DNA of 64,000 bases. Source: Rapana venosa. Lineage: Eukaryota; Mollusca; Gastropoda; Neogastropoda; Muricidae. Location: positions 19,766,059-19,830,058 of the forward strand of contig CM054167.1 in NCBI GenBank assembly GCA_028751875.1, written 5' to 3'. Under the pieces are notes generated by a model that saw only the letters and a program-made list of their open reading frames with translations, ran no database searches and was not told the origin of the DNA. Below are positions 26,701 through 30,894 of this stretch, one piece after another (the stretch's first letter is position 1; each line of letters starts with the position of its first letter). The translations under genes were made by a program, and so were the position numbers.

Positions 26701-27057
26701 CAAAAATGGGTCACACACATACATACACGAACCTAAATTGAAGACTTACTTACGAACCTCAGAGCTCTAGCCGTGGAGAACACGCAACACACACACAACA
26801 CACACACACACAAAAAAGTAGATGAATGAATGTTCAGCGGTAAGCGTCACGTAGGGATATTTTCCTTGTGGTTTTTTTTGCTTGCAGCACTGAGTGGAGT
26901 CGTTTGTCCCTTCCTACAGGGGTCTTCCTACTACAAGTGGGAACTGGAGGACAATGCTGTGGTGAACAGGTCCAGCAGTTCCCTCAGCACTGGTGTCCTC
27001 AGCAACCCCATCCCCATCTTTAACCCCACCTACTCTCCGCTGCGTTCTGACGACTAA
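284..27057 (+). CDS. LDL-receptor-related protein (LRP1/LRP2 class), C-terminal part, about 16 exons
   Basis: A multi-exon gene whose 5' part lies before the window. Spliced, it reads: end of a six-bladed YWTD beta-propeller, EGF, one degenerate LDLa module, EGF, calcium-binding EGF (DIDEC), a second propeller, EGF, a last EGF split over two exons, a transmembrane helix ([19 protein letters not shown]) and a short cytoplasmic tail with NPTY, then TAA at 27055-27057. All junctions use GT/AG sites and every intron phase agrees with its neighbours. Family knowledge: such receptors bind lipoproteins and other extracellular ligands and are internalised through NPxY adaptors; the propeller-EGF-TM-NPxY ending is that of LRP1/LRP2. 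Which paralogue this is cannot be decided without alignment. Odd points are the weak LDLa, degraded YWTD motifs, an exon partly duplicated in its intron (17189-17272) and reading-frame doubts near 222-284 and 22474-22620. Confidence 0.88.
463..1005 (+). repeat. Family R5 dispersed repeat, interrupted by a LINE fragment
   Basis: Matches 12908-13225 over its length (shared landmarks ggagatgccttgcc, cagcgtcaatggtttgatca, gataaagcccagg). It is split by the insertion 640-864. Class unknown. Confidence 0.6.
640..864 (-). mobile_element. LINE 3'-end fragment with target-site duplication
   Basis: The minus strand carries the LINE tail also seen at 2338-2690 and 15755-15905 (ATTGCAGATGATCTTAGAGA, then an AAGAAG tail). 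It is flanked by the 11-bp repeat gatcactaagc at 629-639 and 865-875, and the uninterrupted R5 copy at about 13073 lacks it. Confidence 0.7.
1146..1300 (-). repeat. S2 SINE 3' part
   Basis: Carries the S2 tail in reverse (cggctagagctctgaggttcacc ... gaaggtagccgcattcc) and part of the body (cccactgaatgctgacat). The tRNA-like head is missing. Confidence 0.55.
1339..1731 (+). mobile_element. LINE reverse-transcriptase C-terminal fragment
   Basis: Decayed coding sequence with the [10 protein letters not shown] module typical of the C-terminus of many invertebrate non-LTR retrotransposon proteins, followed by a basic GRRNK-type stretch and a (GAT)n tail at 1709-1731. Frames are broken. Confidence 0.65.
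1795..2215 (+). mobile_element. S3 tRNA-headed SINE
   Basis: Head gtggatcggtggtctagagg then ggttcgtaccccg (A- and B-box-like), body agaccatgagtggtggtctg and cacggcaacaagagttgtcc, end gacttaaagtggtat. Other copies lie at 4325, 51078 and, reversed, 17943 and 10314. Confidence 0.7.
2216..2290 (-). repeat. R1 'TATAGCGC' element
   Basis: Reverse copy of a short family: (TAA)n, ATGGAATTTATATAGCGCTG, AATCTTGTAAAGCAACAAAT, CAAAGCGCT. It directly follows an S3 SINE. Confidence 0.65.
2338..2690 (+). mobile_element. LINE 3' end with RT C-terminal coding remnant
   Basis: Encodes [10 protein letters not shown] ... [14 protein letters not shown], the C-terminal RWFGHV module of a non-LTR retrotransposon, broken by frameshift near 2545, then the tail ATTGCAGATGATCTTAGAGA. 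The reversed copy at 63675-64000 is the same family. Confidence 0.7.
2703..2786 (+). repeat. R1 'TATAGCGC' element
   Basis: (TAA)n then atggaatttatatagcgctg and aatcaaagcgct. Confidence 0.65.
2788..2976 (-). mobile_element. S1 SINE, head-truncated
   Basis: Reverse copy: tail gaggataatggaataagcac, body catccgttcccaccagcac and acgtgtgcgcaagatgtcc. The tRNA-like head is absent. Confidence 0.7.
3042..3254 (+). CDS. LRP exon 2: YWTD propeller blades
   Basis: Acceptor atttttttcag, donor gtaagc; 213 nt, phase 2 to phase 2. Encodes [13 protein letters not shown] ... [12 protein letters not shown] and [13 protein letters not shown], two class-B repeats with the MDGTN turn. The first YWTD is changed to YCTW. 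Confidence 0.9.
3345..3690 (+). repeat. R2 dispersed repeat
   Basis: Opens with ggggatgctgggg, then catccccac-ttctgg, a pyrimidine-rich stretch (tatcgctcgttgttcctttt) and gggtctgacttgtcaagctg. Seven copies occur in the window; class unknown. Confidence 0.6.
3690..3905 (+). repeat. Minisatellite, about 22-bp unit, running into the exon 3 acceptor
   Basis: About nine imperfect units of GAAATGAAATGTCTCTCTCT. The last unit, ctctctgtggaaacag, is itself the 3' splice site of the next exon. Confidence 0.85.
3910..4076 (+). CDS. LRP exon 3: last propeller blade
   Basis: Phase 2 to phase 1, donor gtgcgt. Encodes [17 protein letters not shown] ... LYNME, a class-B repeat ending in VLVPRQR, the usual strand before the EGF module. 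The polypyrimidine tract is the minisatellite itself. Confidence 0.9.
4117..4260 (-). mobile_element. LINE extreme 3' end
   Basis: The minus strand encodes [20 protein letters not shown] then WKRFVAALH and a (GAT)n tail. The same module lies at 7175 and 29160. Confidence 0.65.
4325..4757 (+). mobile_element. S3 tRNA-headed SINE
   Basis: gtggatcggtggtctaaaga, ggtttgatcccctg, body ttggcaacaagagagctgtc, end gacttaaagtggtat; diverged from the 1795 copy. Confidence 0.65.
4765..4871 (-). mobile_element. S1 SINE 3' fragment
   Basis: aaggataatggaataagcac ... gttgtcatccgtttccacca in reverse; only the tail half is present. Confidence 0.55.
4867..5190 (+). repeat. Minisatellite, about 30-33-bp unit (block 1)
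   Basis: Degenerate units of CAGAAATATTGTATAAACC plus TCCTCAGAATTGCT. Block 2 of the same array lies at 5605-5890, separated by SINE insertions. Confidence 0.75.
5222..5467 (-). mobile_element. S1 SINE, internally deleted
   Basis: Reverse copy with both ends: tail atcgaggataatggaataag and head ctaaccactaggctatcctg. The segment around the Pol III start-proximal body is missing. Confidence 0.7.
5478..5590 (-). repeat. S2-type SINE 3' tail
   Basis: ctcttgaggtttaccggtga ... aggtagccacattccgac in reverse; the first few bases are duplicated (gtcatctagaactcttgagg twice). Confidence 0.5.
5605..5890 (+). repeat. Minisatellite, about 30-33-bp unit (block 2)
   Basis: Continuation of the 4867 array (cagaaatattgtataaatct units). 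Confidence 0.75.
6006..6134 (+). CDS. LRP exon 4: EGF module
   Basis: 129 nt, phase 1 to 1, donor gtaagt. Encodes [15 protein letters not shown] ... WYRCLCPLG ... ETC with six cysteines in EGF spacing, the module that caps a propeller in LRPs. Confidence 0.93.
6184..6680 (-). mobile_element. S1 SINE interrupted by another SINE
   Basis: Reverse S1 (atgtgctttttttacatcca ... gcgcaagatgttctgcatgc) that resumes after the 6349-6634 insertion with ggggcctcagtttatagtgt. The head is missing. Confidence 0.75.
6349..6634 (-). mobile_element. S5 tRNA-headed SINE, nested, with 13-bp target-site duplication
   Basis: The minus strand starts GGGAGGCACCGTGGTCGAG, has B box GGGTTCGATCCCG, then GTGTCCTTGGGAAAGACAC and a body ending GGGCCTTCTGGCTCG. 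cgttcgcacatgg stands at 6336-6348 and 6635-6647 as the target-site duplication. Confidence 0.88.
6890..7110 (+). mobile_element. LINE 3' coding remnant
   Basis: Encodes [15 protein letters not shown] then a diverged end; the RRKRGRP motif is typical of the basic C-terminus of these LINE proteins. Confidence 0.5.
7175..7560 (-). mobile_element. LINE deletion derivative: 5' end joined to 3' end
   Basis: On the minus strand the segment begins with a 5'-UTR-like stretch (CATGTCGTAAGAGGCGACTA), continues through a short open frame ([20 protein letters not shown]) and passes straight into the LINE 3' end seen at 4117 and 29160. The protein core is absent. Confidence 0.5.
7689..7826 (+). CDS. LRP exon 5: degenerate LDLa module
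   Basis: 138 nt, phase 1 to 1. The acceptor must be ttggttcag at 7680-7688; the next AG at 7694 would create a stop across the junction. Encodes [16 protein letters not shown] ... [11 protein letters not shown] ... IEC: six cysteines in LDLa spacing, but the Ca-cage acidic residues (DxxSDE) are missing. Confidence 0.87.
7868..8070 (+). repeat. R2 dispersed repeat, partial
   Basis: ccaccttctggaaattgtag, attccctcttttctatccct, tctgccttctcggtccattc. Confidence 0.6.
8072..8412 (+). mobile_element. S2 SINE, nearly full length
   Basis: Partial tRNA-like head (gggtccatgaagttgtgggt, ttgaatctcgg), body gacctgccagtgcctcaatt and catacccagcatacatacat, tail ttggtgaaccttggagctct. The A-box side is lost. 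Confidence 0.7.
8736..8867 (+). CDS. LRP exon 6: EGF module
   Basis: 132 nt, phase 1 to 1; acceptor gttttttttggcag, donor gtacgg. Encodes [19 protein letters not shown] ... TCFCDHGF ... GRSCL, an EGF with six cysteines. Confidence 0.92.
8893..9232 (-). mobile_element. S1 SINE, nearly full length
   Basis: Reverse copy with an internal G run of about 26 bases (9114-9139); B-box side gggatttgaacccaagttgg. The terminal head is decayed. Confidence 0.65.
9340..9390 (+). repeat. R1 'TATAGCGC' element, truncated
   Basis: (TAA)n tgtatggaatttatatagcg ctgaatc, then unrelated sequence. Confidence 0.55.
9552..9680 (+). CDS. LRP exon 7: calcium-binding EGF
   Basis: 129 nt, phase 1 to 1, donor gtaggt. 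Encodes [17 protein letters not shown] ... [13 protein letters not shown], with the DxDEC calcium motif and the aromatic SYSC site of cbEGF. Confidence 0.94.
10017..10110 (+). repeat. S2-type SINE 3' tail
   Basis: gatccctgaagtcggaatgc, gctaccttcatggtgggcaa, gagcctcagagctctagcct. Confidence 0.6.
10127..10278 (-). mobile_element. S1 SINE, head-truncated
   Basis: gagaataatggaaaacatgc, acatccagtccccctgtgca, gaaaagcagaacaggtttta in reverse. Confidence 0.65.
10314..10590 (-). mobile_element. S3 SINE, diverged, head-truncated
   Basis: Reverse S3: catggggagagcaacgtcct, body, then tagcacccagaccatcaatc. The tRNA-like end is lost. Confidence 0.5.
10781..10925 (+). mobile_element. S1 SINE 3' half
   Basis: gtaggccattgtgtgccggt ... 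gcttattccattatcctcga and an A/T-rich (ATAA)n tail. Confidence 0.7.
10950..11425 (+). repeat. R2 dispersed repeat with internal R1 insertion
   Basis: R2 landmarks (gggatgctggggagcctgtc; tgtgctacgaattccctctt; cagacttgtcaggcgcttaa), interrupted near 11228-11300 by (TAA)n ... cttatatagcgctata ... caaatcaaagc. Confidence 0.6.
11505..11880 (-). mobile_element. S2 SINE interrupted by two R1 elements
   Basis: Reverse S2 tail (ggctagagctgcaagattga) and body (gactgctgacataaattgcg) separated by R1 copies at about 11565-11600 and 11695-11775. Confidence 0.55.
12140..12472 (-). mobile_element. LINE 3' end inserted in an R1 element, with target-site duplication
   Basis: The minus strand encodes [19 protein letters not shown] ... 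[14 protein letters not shown], a LINE RT C-terminus, with an AAGAAGAAG tail at 12140-12152. It splits an R1 copy (left half from about 12100, right half to 12515), leaving ttacaagattc at 12129-12139 and ttaccagattc at 12473-12483. Confidence 0.8.
12541..12761 (+). CDS. LRP exon 8: start of second propeller
   Basis: 221 nt, phase 1 to 0; acceptor ttgttgttttgcag, donor gtgagt. Encodes [20 protein letters not shown] ... [10 protein letters not shown]; the alternation of hydrophobic strand and MDG turn fits a diverged class-B repeat. No canonical YWTD here. Confidence 0.87.
12908..13225 (+). repeat. R5 dispersed repeat, uninterrupted copy
   Basis: Same element as 463-1005 without the LINE insertion. 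Confidence 0.6.
13240..13395 (-). repeat. R4 dispersed repeat
   Basis: cagggcccagtgctaaaact and gtcagtttctgcttatcagt; reverse complement of copies at 28095, 54280 and 63180. Confidence 0.6.
13395..13668 (+). repeat. R3 dispersed repeat
   Basis: ggtgcccgtcctgggttgac, gttggttttataaaaccctg, gacagccctgatatggcttc, ending aaacaacaggattggattg. Copies at 19380, 35830 and 63503; the (GGATT)n end resembles a 3' tail. Confidence 0.6.
14138..14470 (+). mobile_element. S1 SINE with nested R1 element
   Basis: tRNA-like head gggatagcctagtggttaga, B-box region ccaggttcaagcc, then body. An R1 copy (14339-14405) is inserted before tgttccaccatttggaagag. Confidence 0.7.
14526..14645 (+). repeat. S2-type SINE 3' tail
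   Basis: cctgaagtcaagaatgcatc, aaaatctcacctctaaatga, gaaatctagccaaggaac. Confidence 0.55.
14747..14973 (+). CDS. LRP exon 9: propeller blades
   Basis: 227 nt, phase 0 to 2; acceptor ttgttgttgttgcag, donor gtgagt. Encodes [20 protein letters not shown] ... [14 protein letters not shown] ... LVLHPAK, a class-B repeat (NIYFLTQ in place of YWTD) ending in the strand that leads into the next YWTD. Confidence 0.9.
15022..15455 (+). mobile_element. LINE RT C-terminus, open frame
   Basis: An uninterrupted frame to TAA at 15451-15453 encodes SETWRTNKK ... [17 protein letters not shown] ... [10 protein letters not shown] ... [14 protein letters not shown] ... [17 protein letters not shown]. This is the RT C-terminal module of a non-LTR element, 5'-truncated and placed about 50 bp after exon 9. 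Confidence 0.8.
15755..15910 (+). mobile_element. LINE 3' tail
   Basis: ctgcctgtattgcagatgat ... ggagaaacgtgacaaaaaag and (GAAGAA)n; same family as 2338 and 63675. Confidence 0.65.
15975..16150 (+). repeat. R2 dispersed repeat, partial
   Basis: catccccgccttctagaaat, ctctctgtttctgcctggtt, ccttcttagtccattatcct. Confidence 0.55.
16200..16827 (+). repeat. 67-bp minisatellite containing the exon 10 splice acceptor
   Basis: About seven units of 67 bp (GTAGCATTCAGTTTTCTTGT ... GCTGTGTGGGTTTACAGAAC). The final unit is the intron end: gggtttttacag at 16816-16827 is the true 3' splice site, so each unit carries a decoy tttacag|aac. Confidence 0.9.
16614..16763 (+). mobile_element. S4 SINE fragment inside the minisatellite, with target-site duplication
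   Basis: tgccctctttagggtcaggg ... ggttatgggactcctttacc; tatatttgta flanks it at 16604-16613 and 16764-16773. Only the 3' half of S4 is present. Confidence 0.8.
16828..17034 (+). CDS. LRP exon 10: YWTD blades
   Basis: 207 nt, phase 2 to 2, donor gtaggg. Encodes [20 protein letters not shown] and [15 protein letters not shown] ... TMKLDGSDR, the clearest class-B repeats in the gene. Confidence 0.94.
17189..17272 (+). pseudogene. Partial tandem copy of LRP exon 10 (possible extra exon)
   Basis: About 240 bp (3' part of exon 10 plus start of its intron, about 16950-17187) is repeated at 17188-17430 with scattered differences. The copy has cag| before 17189 and gtaggg after 17272; its 84 nt would be phase 2 to 2 and so could be spliced in without a frameshift ([13 protein letters not shown] ... 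LDGRDR). The acceptor tract is poor, so it may be silent. Confidence 0.6.
17430..17940. other. Intron stretch, simple AT-rich sequence only
   Basis: Short irregular repeats of AGTAGCAGTAATA, ATTATT runs and a GTGGTGGTGG block at 17780-17815. No coding or mobile element seen. Confidence 0.5.
17943..18352 (-). mobile_element. S3 SINE, nearly full length
   Basis: Reverse copy: cgggagagcacatcgccata, body, gcacccagaccaccactcat, B box gggattcgaaccacc and head gagaccaccaatccaccgat. Confidence 0.7.
18551..18865 (-). repeat. R2 dispersed repeat, full
   Basis: Reverse copy from cttcgtcgaacgctcagata to ctccacggcatccccag. Confidence 0.65.
18942..19135 (+). CDS. LRP exon 11: last blade of second propeller
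   Basis: 194 nt, phase 2 to 1, donor gtgagt. Encodes [20 protein letters not shown] ... RVMHSPPR, matching the family end ([11 protein letters not shown] ... VFKM ... RV-H). The acceptor ggtgtttcag is short on pyrimidines but phase-consistent. Confidence 0.93.
19305..19368. repeat. (TA)n microsatellite
   Basis: About 28 TA units, self-complementary. Confidence 0.95.
19380..19640 (+). repeat. R3 dispersed repeat
   Basis: ggtgcccgtcctaggttgac ... aaacaacaggagtggattgg. Confidence 0.65.
19640..20680. other. Intron stretch without recognised elements
   Basis: Mixed-composition unique-looking sequence. Short open frames on both strands carry no recognisable domain. Confidence 0.4.
20683..20784 (+). 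mobile_element. S1 SINE head, 24 bp before an exon
   Basis: gggacgggatagcctagtgg (A box) and cgggttcaattcccattc (B box), then ggatattttcccctggagtt. The rest is missing and exon 12 follows at 20809. Confidence 0.75.
20809..20934 (+). CDS. LRP exon 12: EGF module after second propeller
   Basis: 126 nt, phase 1 to 1. Encodes [18 protein letters not shown] ... [10 protein letters not shown] ... DGCTAGN. Two donors differ by six bases (gtaatg at 20929, gtatgt at 20935); both keep phase, and the second fits the consensus better. Confidence 0.9.
20935..21795. repeat. TG-rich low-complexity tract with S1 tail fragment
   Basis: Irregular (TG)n/GGGG-rich sequence, a G run at 21188-21208 and an S1 tail fragment in reverse at 21085-21145 (cgaggataatgaataagcac). 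Confidence 0.7.
21800..22473 (+). repeat. 68-bp minisatellite running into LRP exon 13
   Basis: About ten units of GTAGCCATGCCATTTCATGC ... CACATGACTGCCGTTTGAAG. Early units are longer and carry an A run. The last unit ends gcctgtgtgaag at 22473, directly against P/T-rich exon-like sequence. Confidence 0.88.
22620..22713 (+). CDS. LRP exon 13: first part of last EGF; upstream start unresolved
   Basis: Encodes [20 protein letters not shown] then [10 protein letters not shown], phase 2 at donor gtaagt. With acceptor gtggag|ag (22619/22620) the phase 1 entry matches exon 12. Upstream, 22474-22619 is open in another frame and reads as a Pro/Thr/Ser-rich linker ([17 protein letters not shown]), as expected before the membrane in this family, but a 2-nt AG excess in gtggagagccg prevents direct fusion. 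Either the exon starts at 22620 or the longer exon has an indel. Confidence 0.7.
22714..22950. repeat. (TG)n-rich intron tract
   Basis: Imperfect TGTGTGGG sequence; no coding signal on either strand. Confidence 0.8.
22955..23060 (+). mobile_element. LINE extreme 3' coding end
   Basis: Encodes [14 protein letters not shown] in one frame and [20 protein letters not shown] in the LINE frame, the terminal module also seen at 15380-15450. It lies 32 bp before exon 14. Confidence 0.65.
23093..23329 (+). CDS. LRP exon 14: end of EGF, stalk and transmembrane helix
   Basis: 237 nt, phase 2 to 2, donor gttagt. Encodes [14 protein letters not shown] (EGF end), a Thr/Ser-rich stalk with an N-glycosylation sequon (NTT), then a 23-residue hydrophobic helix and the stop-transfer YYRTKR. 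Confidence 0.95.
23367..23563 (-). mobile_element. S1 SINE, head-truncated
   Basis: Reverse copy from cgaggataatggaataagca to cgttcgcacacggggcattg. Confidence 0.7.
23565..24480. repeat. G/TG-rich low-complexity tract
   Basis: G run at about 23688-23717, (TG)n blocks and decayed S1 tail pieces near 23820 and 24180. The frames here are artefacts of the repeats. Confidence 0.75.
24693..24780 (+). CDS. LRP exon 15: cytoplasmic tail
   Basis: 88 nt, phase 2 to 0; acceptor ggtgtgttgcag, donor gtgagt. Encodes [20 protein letters not shown] ... SSRGE, juxtamembrane cytoplasmic sequence. Confidence 0.9.
24957..25368 (-). mobile_element. S1 SINE, full, with nested R1 element
   Basis: Reverse S1 from tcaaggataatggaataagc to taacctctaggctatcctgt. 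An R1 copy is inserted at 25083-25158. A tail fragment of another S1 precedes it at 24868-24912. Confidence 0.75.
25425..25822 (-). mobile_element. S1-variant SINE with S2-type 3' tail
   Basis: Reverse order: S2-like tail (tagctagagctaagagattt), then S1-like body (catttgtacttacacaaaat; tagtctcatccaaaggactt) and head (ctaaccactgggctatcctg). Confidence 0.6.
25876..26172 (-). mobile_element. S4 SINE, full, tRNA/5S-like head
   Basis: The minus strand begins GGGGACGGGATAGCTCAGTG, then AAGTTAAGCAGCGTC and GTTGGATGGGTGACCG (5S rRNA internal-control-like), then body GGGTACCTGCCCTCTTTAGG and end GGTTATGGGACTCCTTTACC. Other copies are at 30895 and 59939. Confidence 0.82.
26222..26292 (+). repeat. R1 'TATAGCGC' element
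   Basis: (TAA)n then atagaatttatatagcgcta and caaatcaaagcgc. Confidence 0.6.
26412..26790 (+). mobile_element. S2 SINE, full length
   Basis: Head ggctaagaccattcagtcc and ataggtttgaatcttgg (B box), body gacctgccagtgccttaagt and ggaatgcggctaccttcatg, tail acgaacctcagagctctagc. Confidence 0.75.
26920..27057 (+). CDS. LRP last exon: cytoplasmic tail with NPTY and stop
   Basis: 138 nt, phase 0; acceptor tttgtcccttcctacag. Encodes [20 protein letters not shown] ... [13 protein letters not shown] then TAA. NPTY is an NPxY endocytosis signal. The Phe sits at -1 rather than the -2 of the FxNPxY form. Confidence 0.95.
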   Translation, partial: GSSYYKWELEDNAVVNRSSSSLSTGVLSNPIPIFNPTYSPLRSDD

Positions 27058-29105
27058 ATGGTTTAACGGCGATAACGAAAACTTGTTACGGATTCGTCAA
27101 ATACTTGGCGTTGGAATAGGGAGCTTCAGTTTTAGTAGTAGTTGTAGTAGTAGTAGTATTCTTTGCTCGAGCAACTTGCAGGATGAGAGAAAAATATTGT
27201 CTGGACCGCTGTTTTGAAAGGATGCTTGGGTGTTCAAATGGAGATTTTGTTTTTGATTCTTTAATCAGTCGGCTGTTATGACCATAATTATTAAAATGTT
27301 AATAACTCATTGCATCATCATTTTGAAGGGATACTTAGCATTTGACAGTTTTGGGGGCTTTTTTTTTTTCCTCCATTTTTTTTCCCCTCCATTTTTTTTT
27401 TTTTTCACTAGTGTTAATAGCTCTATACATCATCATTTTGAAGGGATACTTGGCATTTGAATGTGTTGGTTTTTTTTTTGGTTGGTAATTTTTTCACTTA
27501 ACCAGTTATTGTTATGACCCTGTGAAATGAATATATATATAAAACTGTATTAATTGCTGTTTTGAAAGGATGGATGATAATTTAAAGTGGATTTTTGCAC
27601 GTTTTAAAAACAAGTTTTTTGCTCAACAAAGTGATGTGACGGAATGAAATGTATGGGTCATTATTTTGGATAGGCCGTTTGGCACTGAAACCTTTTTTTT
27701 TTTTTCAATCTCTTGACATTCCTGTGCTTATTCTTTTTGTTGCTCATCTTATTTGTGGAGTTTGTGACAGAAATATAGTTTTTTTCATTCCCAAAGCTGT
27801 CGTTATAAAATTATTGAAGATACTTTTTGCTTTTTTGAAAATTATTATTATAGACAACCCCGTCTCATTTTGAATAGGTTAGACATTACACAATGCTGAA
27901 AATGTCAAGTTTTCATTGCCCAAGCCAATAATTATGTCCCACATGATAAATATTGAAGATTATCCCCCCTACCCCTAGACGCACGCACGCACGCACACAC
28001 ACACGCACTCTCATATACAGCTTATTTGTCTCTCAGATCCATATTTCAATAACATCTAGTGTTATAGGTTTATGCCATGTGTAATTGATCTCATTGGCCC
28101 AAGTGGGTGTGTCATAGACATTGATGTATCATCCCCAGCTGTTAGTGTCCCCAGCTTCCAGCTACTCTCAGCTGCTATCCATTCCATGCAATCCCAGCCT
28201 AGCTGAGGTCAGCTGGCGCTAAGTTATAGCAGGAACTGGCCACACTTGGGTTTTTTGATAAAAAAGAAGGGGCGCGCTAATTTTAGCACTGGGCCCTGGA
28301 CCCTTAACTGAGTTGTGCTGGATTTGCGCGATGTGCATGTTGCATCAGTCAAAACATTAATTGAACATGTTTCATATTGTATTGATCACCCAGCCTGTAC
28401 ACCAAGCAATACTCACAATTACTGTCACAGTTTGCTTTCTGGTTCATAATCTGTAAACTAGTTATGGACCGAGCCTGGAAAATATCAGAACTTCTAGAAG
28501 CGCGCCGTTCAGTTGTATTGAAAATAAAATGTATATGGAGATACTTATGAAGAGATTTAAATGCATACATGTAATAAGATTTCTATATTTAGATGCAAAG
28601 TTTTATTTTTTTTGTCAAGTTGTATTGGTTCCAATACTGTTTTCATATGCCTGTTGAAGATGTTTGCTTTTGGAAACAGGTTTTGTTTCAGCCTTGTAAA
28701 TTTTTTGGAGGTGGAAAAAAATTGTTGGAGATATCCGACAGTTAACAGATTTGTGTGTGTGTGTCCTTGTAAAGTGTTTGTGGTTGATTATTTTGTTTCA
28801 TGTGATACAGATTTTGAGCAATCAGGAATATTGAAGATTTAAGACTCAGGAATATATATTGTCTTCTGTTCTGAGTTTCCACTTGTTTAATTCAGGTCTT
28901 GTGTTAGATTTCAAGTTGACACATTTTGTTTTTTGGCATATTGAGAGGTTGGCATAATAAATGTACAATACATAATATATATATTTATAGATATTGAGAG
29001 CCTATTTAATAAGAAATTACTGCATGTATTAAAAAAATTGGAGGAAAGTATTGGACATCATATCAGCTTACAATATTGCAATAAAAGATGAAGCTTTCTT
29101 GCCTA
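27058..29105 (+). other. Probable LRP 3' UTR
   Basis: AT-rich sequence without coding signal. AATAAA occurs at 28523, 28956 and 29080 on the plus strand; the last is followed by gatgaagctttcttgcctag. It includes a near-duplicate catcattttgaagggatact at about 27320 and 27432 and an R4 copy. Confidence 0.45.
28095..28345 (+). repeat. R4 dispersed repeat
   Basis: tcagctgctatccattccat, gcactgggccctggaccctt, gttgtgctggatttgcgcg. Confidence 0.6.
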
Positions 29106-29159
29106 GTGTTTTGTGTATGCCTGTCGCAGCCTTTTGGCAGTCTGCCTTTTGTCCTGACT

Positions 29160-29232
29160 GTCACCATTATTAACCATTACACCCAGTGGTGTGTAGGGCA
29201 GCAACAAAGCGCTTCCACTCCTGCCTATCCTT
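29160..29232 (-). mobile_element. LINE extreme 3' end
   Basis: Same terminal sequence as 4117 and 7175 (cccagtggtgtgtagggcag, cttccactcctgcctatcct); it ends where the satellite begins. Confidence 0.65.
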
Positions 29233-29798
29233 TAACACTCTTGAGAACACTTTAACACACTTTAAAGTACTTTTGAGGTTTTTAGCACACTTTAGAGCAT
29301 TTAAGAGCACTTTAGCACACTTTAAAGCACTTAAGAGCTCTTTAGCACACTTTACAACTCTTTACCTCACTAGCACACTTTATAGCACTTTGGAGCTCTA
29401 TAGAGCTCTTAAGCACATTCTAGCACTTTTTAGACCACTTTAGAGATCTTTAGGACACATTAGAGCTCTTTAGCACACTTAAGCACACTTTAGCACTCTT
29501 TAGAGCACTTAGGAACACTTAAGCAAACTTTTGAGTCTTTTAGAACACTTTGGAGAATTTAGCACATTTTATAGCGCTTTAGCACACTTTAGAGTACTTT
29601 AGCACCCTTTAGCACAGTTAAGAGCACTTGAGATCATTTTAACAGACAAGACCTTTTGAGCACACTTTAGAGCACAATAGAGCACTTTAAGAGCACTTTA
29701 GAGCACTTTAGCAGTCTTTAGAGCAGATTGGCACACTTTAGGACACTTTTCACACTTTAGAGCACTACATTTTTTTTATTATTCCCCCCCCCCCCCAC

Positions 29799-30004
29799 CC
29801 CCAAGGATAATGGAATAAGCACTCATGTGCTTTTTTTACATCCAGTCCCCATGTGTATGCGGTTTTGTAAATTTTGTCATCTGTTCCCACCGGCACACAA
29901 TGGCCTACCCTTTCGTAAAGCGGAACAAGATTTAACGTGTGCGCAAGATGTTCTGCATGCGTTCACACACGGGGCCTCAGTTTAGTCTCATCCGAAGGAC
30001 TACA
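29799..30004 (-). mobile_element. S1 SINE, head-truncated, inside the satellite
   Basis: Reverse copy from aaggataatggaataagcac to tctcatccgaaggact, preceded by a run of T and C. Confidence 0.75.
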
Positions 30005-30489
30005 CAGCACTATAGCACACTTTAGAGACCTTTAGCACACTTTAGAGCACGCTAGTGATCTTAAGAGGACTTTAATCCACTTCAGTATACTTTAGCACAC
30101 TTTAGAGCACTTTTGTACACTTTTGCTTACTTTATAGCACTATACAGCACTTAAGCACATTTTATAGCACTTTAGAGACCCTTAAGCACACCTTAGAGCA
30201 TATTAGCACTCATTAGAGGACTTTAAAGCACTTCTTTATACTTTAGCCCTCTTTAGCACACTTTAGCACACTTAAGTCCTTTAGCACACTTTAGAGCACT
30301 TGAGAGAACTTTTACAGACTTTAAAGCACTTTAGCACCTGTTAGCACACTCTATAGCACTTTAGAGCACACTTTTCATCACTTTAGCAGTCTTTAGAGCA
30401 GTTAAGACACTTAAGCTCACACTAGAGCACTTTAGAGACCTTTAGAACACTTTAGGTCTTAAGAGCACTTTAGCACACTTTAAGAACAC

Positions 30490-30550
30490 TTTCATGCCTG
30501 TGGCAGGTCCTCAGAATGTTTGGCATCGAAGAAGGACTAGTGCAAACCAT
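30490..30550 (+). mobile_element. LINE reverse-transcriptase fragment inside the satellite
   Basis: Encodes LWQVLRMFGIEEGLVQTI, resembling the RT segment between the early palm motifs. Only about 20 codons, so the call is tentative. Confidence 0.4.
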
Positions 30551-30654
30551 TCACACACTTTAGCACATGTTAGAGCACTATAGTCCTCGTCTAGAACACT
30601 TTAGATAACTTTAGCACACTTTAGAGCTTCTTAGAGTACTTTAGCACCCTTTAA

Positions 30655-30718
30655 GCACATTCTCTATAGTTCTTCATTCGTGATCCTGTCTTCCCATTTG
30701 ATCTTTGTTATGTAGCTA
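30655..30718 (-). mobile_element. LINE RT C-terminal fragment
   Basis: atagttcttcattcgtgatc ctgtcttcccatttgatc matches the reversed 2338-2400 region. Confidence 0.55.
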
Positions 30719-30894
30719 GATCTTGTGTTTTGTGTTCAAGCTGTGCTTTGTTTATTTTAAAAATTGGTTTTCTCCCTGTTCCTCGGCTAGAGCTCTGAGG
30801 TTCACCAATGGTGAAATTTTGTGTATGCGACGGTTTTGGCCCACCATGAAGGTAGAACTGCATTTTCGCTTTGGGGATACTTAGTAATAAAAAA

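Larger units (their letters stand above)
29230..30660 (+). repeat. TTTAGCACAC / TTTAGAGCAC satellite
   Basis: About 1.2 kb of degenerate 10-12-bp units (CTTTAGAGCA, CTTTAGCACA), split by an S1 SINE (29799-30004) and a short RT-like fragment (30490-30550). Such frames have no coding meaning. Confidence 0.9.
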
